Below are positions 9,245 through 16,863 of a stretch of DNA of 25,178 nucleotides, one piece after another (position 1 is the stretch's first letter; each line of letters opens with the position of its first letter). This DNA is from a bacterium (GTDB lineage Bacteria; JAJRZV01): positions 1-25,178 of the forward strand of contig JAJRZV010000045.1 of assembly GCA_024275095.1 (NCBI GenBank), written 5' to 3'. Both the position numbers and the translations under genes were made by a program. The notes beneath the pieces are model-generated. The model had not been told where the DNA came from. It saw only the letters and a program-made list of their open reading frames with translations, and did not search any database.

Positions 9245-11560
9245 TCAACGGCGTAATTTTACAACAGTAACACCATCGCCGCCTTCGTGTGGAAGACCAG
9301 AACGTACCTCCTCGACATAAGGAAAACCGCGGAGATGTTTCATAAGGGCTCTTTTGAGAACGCCCTCGCCCTTTCCGTGAACAATGTACACATAATTCAG
9401 ATTTTTCAAGAGCGCCGTGTCCATAAACACATTCACTTTCTCGAGAGCGTCCTCAACTCTCATTTTGCGAATATAGCATGTATTTTCAGCAGTCATTACG
9501 GGGAAAGAGATATCGTCTACGAGCCTTACAGGAACGTCCGAAAAAACCTGTACAGGATCTGCAACCTGCGCTCGTTCAACCGGCACTACCTCTCCTGTAT
9601 CAACCCGCCATTTTATCCCCCGGATTTCAACAGTTACTGTACCATCACGGTGAACCTCTATGATTTTTCCAACATCTCCTGTAATTTTCATCTTCACATC
9701 CTGCCCTACACCCACTTCCGGCACGGGAAAAGAGCCAGGATCCACCACAGCCTCCGCTTCCTTTCTCACCCGCGTTAGTGTTCGTTCAATAGCTTTTACG
9801 GAAGGTTTCTTTTCCTTTTTCAGTTTTTCAATCTCTTCCACACCTTTTCTAATCACCTCATCAACTGCCCGTCTCATCCTGGCTCTCAGTTCCTCTCTGA
9901 ACCGCTTTCTTTCTTTTTCCAGCTTCTTCTTTTCGGCCTCCACGCGGGTTAATTCCTCTGTCAGGGTCTTCTTCAGTTTTGCGATTTCATCCCGATCTTT
10001 TTCGGCGTTTTCAATAAGAGCGGTGAGGTGAGCAAATTCAGCGTCAAGATACTGATGCGCACGATCAACAACCTCCGGTGGGAAACCAGTCCTACGAGCA
10101 ATATCTATTCCGTGAGTGAATTCCAGCACCCGTGGCTGGAACCGGTAGGTAGGCCCGCTCTTTTCCGAAGAATACCCCATTGACCCCCACTCGCACCATG
10201 GATATTCTGCAGCAGTGAATACCCCCTCAATAAGATTCGATGTCACAACCACATCTACTCCCCTTTCAACCAGAACTTCCATAACCGCACGCTCAAGTGC
10301 CAGTGCCTCCCTGAGGCTGGTGCCAGCAAATGGCTCGTCCAGAAGCACAAGGTCTCCATCCCGAGCCTCATGCAAAATCCGTGAAAGAACCGCCATCCTT
10401 CCTGAAAAGGACGAAAGGCCCTGGGATATATCCTGATAATCTCCGATAAGTGTGAAGATATGACGGTAATAGCGCAGAAAAACATTATCTCTTGAAGGAA
10501 CAAACAACCCCCGCGATGCCATCCACATACACGCTCCCAGAGCCTTGAGCAGAACGGTCTTTCCACCTGCATTGGGCCCGATGATATAAAGGGCCGCCTT
10601 GTTTTCTTTCAGTTCTATGCTACTTGGTACAGGGTCTTTGCCCATCGCCAGCAACTGGGGCGAACGCATTGCTTCTACCTTCATATAATCTGAAAACTCA
10701 GGCCGTGATGCCCTCCACTTCTTCGCAAGTCTGGCTCTGGCAAATACTGCATCCACCTCTCCCACAAATCTCATGCACTTTTCAAGTTCAGAAGAGACCC
10801 CCCGCACTGTTTCTGTAAGGTCCCTGAGAATCCGGTAAATTTCACTTTCTATTCCGCTTTCTATGTTCATCATTTGATTGTTCAGGCCTATTACTTCCTG
10901 AGGTTCCACGTAAACAGTGCGCTCTGTTTGGGAAGTACCCAGGATAATCCCTTTTACTTTACTGCCCCACTCAATTTTCACAGGAAGAACCGCACGGCCG
11001 TTTCTGAGTGTCCAGTAATCATCCTGCAAAAAATCTCTGTATTTCTCCATTAAACCTTCCATTGCGTCAACAAGCTTCGCACGTGTGGTGATTTTATCCC
11101 GTAAAAGCGTCCGCAGTTTTTGTGAGGCATTTTCCTTGACCTTTCCCTCTTCAGTAATTTTTCCTTCTATCTCCCAGATGATTCCCACAGGAGGAGAAAC
11201 GTTCCTGGCCCAGGAAGTTATAATTTCCCCGGCACCTTTCAAGAGACGATTTCTACAATCCGCGACCTTCTCCACAAAACGGGCGATACTCACAAGCTCC
11301 ACCGGTTCAGGCAGTACACCTGCATTGATACGTGCCAGGGTCTCGTGTACATCGGGTATATCATCCAATCCGAGGTCACCTTGCGATTTCAAAAAATCCA
11401 GTGCTTCCTCTGTTTCTGCAAGCAGAATCCTCGCCTCTTCCACACCTGAGGAACAGGTGTTCATCAACACATCCCTTGCATAGGGGGTTTGTATACACCT
11501 GCAGAGCTCCTCGAATATGAGGTGTATATCCAGGTCCTGGATAATCCTGTTATCGCTCAT
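9245..11560 (-). CDS. mutS2: Endonuclease MutS2 / RqcU-type ATPase, divergent
   Basis: About 771 residues, with the MutS2 layout: an N-terminal lever/core (1-300), an ATPase domain with Walker A GPNAGGKT (about 328-335), SQGLSSFSGRM, Walker B LVLLDEP (404-410), a long charged coiled-coil insert (roughly 520-600) and a C-terminal Smr domain with IVHGKGEG and EGGDGVTVVKL. Known relatives resolve collided ribosomes or suppress recombination. Two positions are unusual. The family TTH after the ABC-type signature is TSN here, and the LDLRG-type motif that opens the Smr domain reads CYIRKMR. The start at ATG 11560 suits the family N-terminus. A GTG at 11581 would add seven residues (LKLFCL after Met). 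No clear SD precedes either. The gene is convergent with the DUF3467 gene. Confidence 0.9.
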   Translation of the reverse strand: MSDNRIIQDLDIHLIFEELCRCIQTPYARDVLMNTCSSGVEEARILLAETEEALDFLKSQGDLGLDDIPDVHETLARINAGVLPEPVELVSIARFVEKVADCRNRLLKGAGEIITSWARNVSPPVGIIWEIEGKITEEGKVKENASQKLRTLLRDKITTRAKLVDAMEGLMEKYRDFLQDDYWTLRNGRAVLPVKIEWGSKVKGIILGTSQTERTVYVEPQEVIGLNNQMMNIESGIESEIYRILRDLTETVRGVSSELEKCMRFVGEVDAVFARARLAKKWRASRPEFSDYMKVEAMRSPQLLAMGKDPVPSSIELKENKAALYIIGPNAGGKTVLLKALGACMWMASRGLFVPSRDNVFLRYYRHIFTLIGDYQDISQGLSSFSGRMAVLSRILHEARDGDLVLLDEPFAGTSLREALALERAVMEVLVERGVDVVVTSNLIEGVFTAAEYPWCEWGSMGYSSEKSGPTYRFQPRVLEFTHGIDIARRTGFPPEVVDRAHQYLDAEFAHLTALIENAEKDRDEIAKLKKTLTEELTRVEAEKKKLEKERKRFREELRARMRRAVDEVIRKGVEEIEKLKKEKKPSVKAIERTLTRVRKEAEAVVDPGSFPVPEVGVGQDVKMKITGDVGKIIEVHRDGTVTVEIRGIKWRVDTGEVVPVERAQVADPVQVFSDVPVRLVDDISFPVMTAENTCYIRKMRVEDALEKVNVFMDTALLKNLNYVYIVHGKGEGVLKRALMKHLRGFPYVEEVRSGLPHEGGDGVTVVKLRR

Positions 11561-11576
11561 GAGACAAAATAATTTT

Positions 11577-11593
11577 AACACAGGCTCTGTGTT
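11577..11593. repeat. Inverted repeat in front of mutS2
   Basis: AACACAG and CTGTGTT form perfect 7-base arms around a 3-base centre (GCT). The repeat lies immediately upstream of the mutS2 ATG, next to a TAAAAT -10-like hexamer (minus strand, 11572-11577). It could be an operator or a leader hairpin. Confidence 0.4.
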
Positions 11594-11630
11594 GTATCCT
11601 GAGGTCTCTGCAGCGAAACCTCAAATTCTC

Positions 11631-11660
11631 TTGACCCTCCCCGGACCTTCGGTCATTTTA
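11631..11660 (+). promoter_or_regulatory. Candidate promoter of the SDR gene
   Basis: TTGACC (11631-11636), an 18-base spacer and ATTTTA (11655-11660). The -10 is weak. TGACC (11632-11636) and GGTCA (11651-11655) form a spaced inverted repeat inside the promoter. Confidence 0.35.
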
Positions 11661-11687
11661 ATTAAAAACACTAAAAGGAGGTGAATC

Positions 11688-12599
11688 ATGTCTGAAAATA
11701 TCAGATTTGACGGTCGCGTGGCTGTTGTAACAGGCGCTGGCGGCGGCCTGGGGAAAATATACGCTTTAATGCTGGCTGCTCGGGGAGCAAAGGTTGTGGT
11801 TAACGACCTGGGATGTGCACCGGATGGCTCAGGCGGTACCACAAATTTTGCAGACCAGGTGGTGGAAGAAATTAAATCAGCTGGTGGAGAAGCTGTTGCG
11901 GATTACAACGGTGTACATACAAAGGAAGGGGCCGAAGGTCTGATCAAAACCGCGCTCGATGCATTTGGTAAAGTTGACATTGTTATTAATAATGCAGGCA
12001 TCCTGCGCGACCGGTCATTCATGAAGATGACAGATGATGATTGGAAAGCCGTTATAGATGTACACCTTCATGGCACCTACAATGTTACAAAAGCTGTATG
12101 GCCCCATCTCCGAGAAAATCAGTATGGACGGGTAGTGTTTACTACATCTTCAGCAGGACTTTACGGGAACTTTGGCCAGGCCAACTACTCCGCAGCAAAA
12201 CTGGGGATTGTAGGCCTGATGAACACACTCAAGCTTGAAGGAGAAAAATACAATATCAAGGTCAACACCATTGCTCCATTTGCCGGTTCACGCCTCACGG
12301 CCACGGTACTGCCCCAGGATGTCCTTGAAAAACTTAAACCCGAATACGTAGCTCCAATAGTCATTTACATGTGCTGGGAGGGGTGCCAGGAAACAGGCCG
12401 AGTTTTTGTCGCTGGTGCCGGATATTTTTCGAGAGCTGCGATAGTGGAAGGGCCGGGCGTGTATTTCAATCTGAACGAGGAAATCACTCCTGAAAAAGTG
12501 GCAGAAAAGCTGAACGAGATTAAAACAGTGGAAGGTGCTGTAGAGTTCAACAATGCCACCGAGGCTACCATGAAAGCATTCAAGAATCTCGGGAGTTGA
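11688..12599 (+). CDS. SDR family 3-hydroxyacyl-CoA dehydrogenase (MFE-2 dehydrogenase type)
   Basis: A 303-residue short-chain dehydrogenase. The nucleotide-binding motif TGAGGGLG is at 15-22, D40 ends the second strand (favouring NAD), NNAG is at 101-104, and the catalytic set is Ser144/145 with Y157-S-A-A-K161. The long NDLGCAPDGSG loop after strand 2 and the C-terminal extension with a GPGVYFNLNEEITPEKV segment are characteristic of the dehydrogenase part of peroxisomal multifunctional enzyme type 2. That enzyme oxidises (3R)-hydroxyacyl-CoA to 3-ketoacyl-CoA. The hydratase-2 half of MFE-2 is absent here but is represented by the separate MaoC gene at 24048. A strong SD (AGGAGGTG) precedes the ATG. 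Substrate chain or ring type is not evident. Confidence 0.88.
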   Translation: MSENIRFDGRVAVVTGAGGGLGKIYALMLAARGAKVVVNDLGCAPDGSGGTTNFADQVVEEIKSAGGEAVADYNGVHTKEGAEGLIKTALDAFGKVDIVINNAGILRDRSFMKMTDDDWKAVIDVHLHGTYNVTKAVWPHLRENQYGRVVFTTSSAGLYGNFGQANYSAAKLGIVGLMNTLKLEGEKYNIKVNTIAPFAGSRLTATVLPQDVLEKLKPEYVAPIVIYMCWEGCQETGRVFVAGAGYFSRAAIVEGPGVYFNLNEEITPEKVAEKLNEIKTVEGAVEFNNATEATMKAFKNLGS

Positions 12600-12608
12600 C
12601 AGCTTAAC

Positions 12609-12637
12609 TTGACACATCGCGTTGTTGCTATTAAAGT
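12609..12637 (+). promoter_or_regulatory. Promoter of the acetyl-CoA acetyltransferase-type thiolase gene
   Basis: TTGACA (12609-12614), a 17-base spacer and TAAAGT (12632-12637). The -35 is consensus. A second TTGACA lies 13 bases upstream (12596-12601), over the SDR stop codon. CTTGAC (12608-12613) and GTCAAG (12639-12644) are inverted arms that bracket the promoter. Confidence 0.5.
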
Positions 12638-12675
12638 AGTCAAGCCGATTAATATAGTAAACAGGAGGTGATTGT

Positions 12676-13881
12676 ATGATTAACGGCGTAAAAGAATTGA
12701 AAGAAGCAGTCATTGTAGAGGCACTCAGGACCCCTATGGGGCGTTCCAAGAAGGGTTCTCTTGTCAATGTGAGGCCCGATGACATGGGTGCACTGGTGGT
12801 GTCAGAGGTGATCAAACGCACCGGTATCAACGCAGAGGAAATAGAGGACCTTCTTATTGGATGCGCCATGACGGAGGCTGAGCAGGGACTTAATGTGGCA
12901 CGTCAGATCGGATTTCTCGCGGGACTTCCCATAAAAGTCGGTGCTGCCACCATTAACAGGTTCTGTGGCTCCTCACTTCAAACAATCAACGACGCAGCAG
13001 CCATGATTGCAACAGGCGCCGGTGATGTTTACATTGCCGGTGGAATTGAGAGCATGACCATGATCCCTATGGGCGGCTTCCAGCCCATGAAGGCTTTTAA
13101 TCCTAAAATGATCGAAATCAACAAAGGCAAACCGCCTGCCTTTACCATGCCGCAGACCGCTCAATACGTGGCCGAGAAATACGACATTTCACGCGAAGCT
13201 CAGGACGAGTTTTCCTACAATAGCCACATGAAAGCCGCGAAAGCACTTGATGAAGGAAAATTCAAGGACGAAATGGTTCCCGTACCGTTTGAAAAGGACG
13301 GAGAAAAGGGTGTACTGGAACACGACGAGTGTATCAGGCGGGATACTTCCATCGAAAAACTGGCACAGCTTCAGCCCATTGTTCAGAGCTTTGACCCTAA
13401 CAAGCCTCCAATGATTACTGCTGGTAATTCATGTCCCACTAATGACGGCGCAGCTGCTGCACTGATCATGAGCGACAAGAAAGCCCAGGAACTGGGGCTC
13501 AAGCCCAAAGTTGTTATTCGTGCTTACGCAGTGGCAGGTGTTGAGGCGTACGAAATGGGGATTGGACCATCACAGGCGGTGCCAAAGGTTCTCAAGCGCG
13601 CGGGCCTGAGCCTCGACGATATGGACGTCATTGAAATCAACGAGGCCTTTGCTTCCGTGGTACTGGCAAACTGCAAGTTACTGGGACTGGATCCCAATGA
13701 CCCCCGTCTCAATCCCAACGGCGGCGCCATTGCACTCGGGCATCCTCTCGGTGCATCCGGAGCCCGGATCATGGCAACACTCGTACACGAACTTCTGCGT
13801 CGCAACGGCAAATACGGCCTCGCAACCATGTGCATCGGCGGAGGTCAGGGCATAGCGACCATCGTGGAAGCGATACGGTAA
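12676..13881 (+). CDS. Acetyl-CoA C-acyltransferase (thiolase)
   Basis: A complete 401-residue thiolase of the FadA/AtoB type, which cleaves 3-ketoacyl-CoA with CoA or condenses two acyl-CoAs. The nucleophile is Cys97 in NRFCGSS. The other catalytic segments are NEAF (322-325), GHPLGASG with His356, and the second Cys386 in CIGGGQG. The segment TAGNSCPTNDGAAA (about 248-261) is the family TAGN motif. The ATG at 12676 follows AGGAGGTGATTGT. The gene sits between the SDR and the HMGCS-like fusion, which suggests it removes acetyl-CoA from the ketoacyl-CoA made by the SDR, but its exact substrate is not visible. Its stop codon lies in an 11-base tandem duplication (13875-13896). Confidence 0.94.
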   Translation: MINGVKELKEAVIVEALRTPMGRSKKGSLVNVRPDDMGALVVSEVIKRTGINAEEIEDLLIGCAMTEAEQGLNVARQIGFLAGLPIKVGAATINRFCGSSLQTINDAAAMIATGAGDVYIAGGIESMTMIPMGGFQPMKAFNPKMIEINKGKPPAFTMPQTAQYVAEKYDISREAQDEFSYNSHMKAAKALDEGKFKDEMVPVPFEKDGEKGVLEHDECIRRDTSIEKLAQLQPIVQSFDPNKPPMITAGNSCPTNDGAAAALIMSDKKAQELGLKPKVVIRAYAVAGVEAYEMGIGPSQAVPKVLKRAGLSLDDMDVIEINEAFASVVLANCKLLGLDPNDPRLNPNGGAIALGHPLGASGARIMATLVHELLRRNGKYGLATMCIGGGQGIATIVEAIR

Positions 13882-13896
13882 TAAAACGGTAATAAA
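13875..13896. repeat. 11-base tandem duplication across a stop codon
   Basis: The unit ACGGTAATAAA occurs twice head to tail with no mismatch. The first copy contains the thiolase stop TAA (13879-13881), and the duplication lies mostly in the untranslated 3' region. Confidence 0.6.
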
Positions 13897-13966
13897 AAGC
13901 ATTTTCAATAACAAAGCGGTAGCAGAAAAGGATAAACAGGGAAGTGTTGTATTCTTCTTGCGTATT

Positions 13967-13986
13967 TTGATTGACAGGTCAATCAA
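13967..13986. promoter_or_regulatory. Perfect inverted repeat, candidate operator
   Basis: TTGATTGAC and GTCAATCAA form perfect 9-base arms around a 2-base centre (AG). The repeat covers the -35 hexamer of the downstream gene (TTGACA, 13971-13976). Size and symmetry suit a dimeric TetR-type or similar repressor site. No regulator gene is in the window. Confidence 0.6.
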
Positions 13987-13999
13987 GGCTTTTTACATT
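13971..13999 (+). promoter_or_regulatory. Promoter of the HMGCS-like/DUF35 gene
   Basis: TTGACA (13971-13976), a 17-base spacer (13977-13993) and TACATT (13994-13999). The start of transcription would be near 14006, giving a leader of about 34 bases with GGAGGTG at 14028-14034. Confidence 0.55.
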
Positions 14000-14039
14000 C
14001 ATTTCTTGTATGCAAAAATTGCAGCGTGGAGGTGCAACC

Positions 14040-15467
14040 ATGGCCGGGATTAAATCAGTAGGAGTTCACATCCCTTATTATCGCTACCCGCGCTCCGACT
14101 GGGTAAAAGTGTGGGGACAGGAACAGCTGGCAGGAATTATGCTCGGTGAAAAAGCAGTGGCAAATTTCGATGAAGACCCAGTCACCATGGGGGTAACCGC
14201 AGCTCTTAAGGCATGCCAGGACAATCCAGCAGGTATTGAGGCACTGTACTTTGCATCCACCACCCCTCCGTACCTGGAAAAATCAAATGCTGCTCTCACG
14301 GCATGCGCGGTGGACCTGACAGAAGACGCACGCACGGCCGACTTTTCCGGTACGCTCAAAGCAGGCACCAGCGCTCTTATTACGGCATGGGACTGCGTCC
14401 GTGCTGGAAGCGTGAAAAATGCAATTGTGGTGGCCAGTGACATTCGCCTGAGCGAACCCAGGTTTTACATGGAAACCATGATGGGTGACTGTGCCGCTGC
14501 ATGCGTGGTAGGTGAGGATGACGTAATTGCGGAAATCAAGGATGCTGTATCACTTAATACTGAATTCACCGATGTATGGAAGCGCATTTCTGACAGGTTT
14601 CTCCGGTACGACGACGAGCGATATTCCAGCACTCACGGATACCTGAAATACGTGCCTCTTGTGCTCAAAAAGCTGTTCCAGAAAACGGGCCTGACACCTG
14701 AAAACATCAATCGAATCATCGCCTACGCGCCTGAAGGCGCAACTTACATGGCTATGGCCAAACGCTCGGGATTTCCTCAACTGTGGAACACAGACCCGCT
14801 TTTACTTCAGATAGGCAATGCAGGTGTTGCATCTCCTCTCATCCAGCTGGCCAACTACCTCACCGAAGCAAAACCTGGAGAAAAAATTATTCTTGTAGGT
14901 TATGGCAATGGAGCAGACGCGATACTCTTGGAAGTAACGGACAGGATCGAAAACTACCGGGATCGCATAGACATCAAGAAACAACTCGAAGCCAAATCAA
15001 CAGATGTCACCTATGCCAAAATTCTTTACTGGCGCAACTCTCTCAAGAAAAACGTTGACTCCCCCTGGGAATTCCAGCCCTTTACATCCATTGCGAGTAT
15101 CGACCGCCAGCGCAAATATATTTTCGCCCTTTACGGCCAGCGGTGCACAAAATGCAACACAACATACTATCCCCCCAAGAGGGTGTGCCCCTCCTGCGGA
15201 GAACGAGACAGCAGCGAAGATGTAAAGCTCTCCAAAAAAGGAACTGTTTATTCATTTGAAATCGATCATGTCTTCCCCAATGTAGAGGCACCCACATGCA
15301 TGACCATCGTGGACCTGGAAGGTGGGGGGCGGGTGCTCACGCAGATGACAGATTACAAGCCCGATGAAGTAAAGGTGGGACTGGAAGTTGAGCTTGTCTT
15401 TCGCAAGTATCACGAGGCCAAAGGTATTTATCACTACTTCTGGAAAGCTCGACCTAAAAGGTTTTGA
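14040..15467 (+). CDS. HMG-CoA synthase-fold protein fused to DUF35 (Zn ribbon + OB fold)
   Basis: A 475-residue fusion. Residues 1 to about 310 follow the archaeal/bacterial HMG-CoA synthase fold (VGVHIPYYR opening, DFSGTLKAGTSALITA, IGNAGVASPLIQLANYL, VGYGNGADAILLEV). Residues about 355-475 are DUF35: a zinc ribbon with C369, C372, C383 and C386, followed by an OB fold. By alignment from memory with archaeal HMGCS, the nucleophilic Cys of the CKAGT motif is Leu106, the His of FHQP is Tyr229, and the Glu of the ESHP segment is Thr74. It is therefore unlikely to be an HMG-CoA synthase. In archaea, DUF35 bridges HMGCS and thiolase, so this protein probably partners a thiolase, most likely the SCP2-type one encoded 65 bases downstream. 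The ATG at 14040 is set by GGAGGTG; a longer frame from 13971 starts inside the promoter. Confidence 0.85.
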   Translation: MAGIKSVGVHIPYYRYPRSDWVKVWGQEQLAGIMLGEKAVANFDEDPVTMGVTAALKACQDNPAGIEALYFASTTPPYLEKSNAALTACAVDLTEDARTADFSGTLKAGTSALITAWDCVRAGSVKNAIVVASDIRLSEPRFYMETMMGDCAAACVVGEDDVIAEIKDAVSLNTEFTDVWKRISDRFLRYDDERYSSTHGYLKYVPLVLKKLFQKTGLTPENINRIIAYAPEGATYMAMAKRSGFPQLWNTDPLLLQIGNAGVASPLIQLANYLTEAKPGEKIILVGYGNGADAILLEVTDRIENYRDRIDIKKQLEAKSTDVTYAKILYWRNSLKKNVDSPWEFQPFTSIASIDRQRKYIFALYGQRCTKCNTTYYPPKRVCPSCGERDSSEDVKLSKKGTVYSFEIDHVFPNVEAPTCMTIVDLEGGGRVLTQMTDYKPDEVKVGLEVELVFRKYHEAKGIYHYFWKARPKRF

Positions 15468-15532
15468 GATACGATGGTAAAAAGACAGACATTTTCCAGA
15501 TAGCAAAAACATGAAGTAAAGGAGGGGTTAAA

Positions 15533-16714
15533 ATGAGCATCAAGGACAAAATCGCCGTAATCGGCATCGCACAGACAAAGTTTGGAGAAAACTTCGATAT
15601 GTCCTATGAAGATATGGCAGTGGAAGCAGCTTTCGGTGCCATGGAAGATGCAGGCGTGGGACCCGACGACATTCAGGCAGTTTGGCTCTCCACCTTTGAT
15701 CCGAGCATTACAGGCGGGATGGGACGTGCCGGGTCCACCATTGTGGATGTGCTTTCCCTGCGCGACAGACCTGTAAGTCGTGTGACTAACTACTGCTCTT
15801 CAGGTACTGACGCGTTCAGAAATGCCTGCTTTGCTGTTGCATCCGGAGAATACGACGTTGTACTGGTTCTCGGGTGTGAAAAAATGAGAGACGTGGGCTC
15901 GAGAGAATCTCTGGTAAAGGGAGCGGCTGAAGGTGGCCATCCCGTATGGGGTAAGGGCATGACCGCACCGGGAATGTTTGCCATGCGAGCCACCCGTTAC
16001 TTTCACAAGTACGGTATCGGACGTGAAACCTTGGCCAAGGTGGCTGTGAAAAACCATTACCACGGTTCCCTGAATCCCTACGCTCATTTCCGTAAAGAAA
16101 TTACAGTGGACAAGGTGCTCAAGGCACCCTTGATCGCATATCCCCTGGGTCTTTTCGACTGCACACCCACCACCGATGGTGCTGCGGCAGCAGTCATTAC
16201 AAGGGCAGAAAATGCAAAATCCTTCACAGATGAATATGTGCTTGTAAAAGGGCTCGGGCTGAGCGTAGGTGTGGGAGACCGTGTGTTTTTCGATCCCAAC
16301 GATCCTGTGCTGAACTTCCAGTCCACAAAGGAAGCGGCCAAACAAGCTTATGAGATGGCAGAAATTAAAGACCCCCGCAAAGAAATAGACCTGGCAGAAG
16401 TTCACGACTGCTTTACCATTACTGAAATCCTGAACTACGAAGACCTGGGATTCGCGGAAGAAGGAGAAGGCTGGAAACTCATCGAGGAAGGAAAAACTTA
16501 CAAGGACGGTGAAATTCCCGTTAATCCCAGCGGAGGACTGAAGTCCTTAGGGCATCCCATTGGTGCCACGGGCGTGAGAATGATCGTGGAAGTTGCGAAT
16601 CACCTGCTCGGTCGTGCCGGTGACCGGCAGGTAAAAGACGCAAAAATTGGCCTTGCTCATAACCTGGGTGGGCCCGGATCCGTGGCAACGGTGGTTATTC
16701 TGGGACAGCCATAA
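15533..16714 (+). CDS. SCP2/archaeal-type thiolase
   Basis: A 393-residue thiolase of the SCPx/archaeal acetoacetyl-CoA thiolase group. The nucleophile is Cys88 in NYCSSGTDAFR. HDCF (His291, Cys293) and GHPIGATG (His341) complete the site. The C-terminal NLGGPGS replaces the CGGG of classical thiolases, as expected for this group. Members commonly work with a DUF35 partner (archaeal acetoacetyl-CoA thiolase complexes, BbsAB of anaerobic toluene degradation, steroid side-chain aldolases). Here the only DUF35 is the C-terminal domain of the preceding gene. The ATG follows GGAGG at 15521-15525. Both Claisen cleavage and retro-aldol cleavage are known in relatives, and the intact Cys88 favours thiolase chemistry. 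Confidence 0.92.
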   Translation: MSIKDKIAVIGIAQTKFGENFDMSYEDMAVEAAFGAMEDAGVGPDDIQAVWLSTFDPSITGGMGRAGSTIVDVLSLRDRPVSRVTNYCSSGTDAFRNACFAVASGEYDVVLVLGCEKMRDVGSRESLVKGAAEGGHPVWGKGMTAPGMFAMRATRYFHKYGIGRETLAKVAVKNHYHGSLNPYAHFRKEITVDKVLKAPLIAYPLGLFDCTPTTDGAAAAVITRAENAKSFTDEYVLVKGLGLSVGVGDRVFFDPNDPVLNFQSTKEAAKQAYEMAEIKDPRKEIDLAEVHDCFTITEILNYEDLGFAEEGEGWKLIEEGKTYKDGEIPVNPSGGLKSLGHPIGATGVRMIVEVANHLLGRAGDRQVKDAKIGLAHNLGGPGSVATVVILGQP

Positions 16715-16717
16715 GAG

Positions 16718-16776
16718 CCTGTAACAACTTTACGAATTTACTATCAGAGCCACACGTGGCATAGTGACTCTACAGG
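16718..16776 (+). terminator. Candidate terminator or stem structure after the thiolase gene
   Basis: An outer pair CCTGTA (16718-16723) and TACAGG (16771-16776) encloses an inner stem GCCAC/GTGGC (16749-16760), flanked by CTAT and ATAG. A T-rich stretch (TTTGCTTTTACT) follows. The structure is long and lacks a clean U-tract, so it may be a Rho-dependent end or simply a folded leader. Confidence 0.3.
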
Positions 16777-16846
16777 TTTGCTTTTACTCAGTATAAAAAT
16801 ATAGAAAAGGGGCAGATTTTCTTGTCATTCTTCTGAACACAATTTC

Positions 16847-16855
16847 TGGTACACT
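16847..16855 (+). promoter_or_regulatory. Extended -10 promoter close to the trmFO start
   Basis: TG-G-TACACT at 16847-16855 is an extended -10 element ending eight bases before the trmFO ATG. Transcription would start about 1-2 bases before the ATG. A TTGTCA at 16822-16827 is too far (22 bases) for a standard -35. An alternative upstream promoter is TTGCTT (16778) - N16 - TATAGA (16800-16805). Confidence 0.4.
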
Positions 16856-16863
16856 ACCTTTTA

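Noticed and set aside
13971-14039. Upstream extension of the HMGCS-like gene
   Set aside because: Its start codon lies in the -35/operator. The ATG at 14040 has an ideal GGAGGTG.
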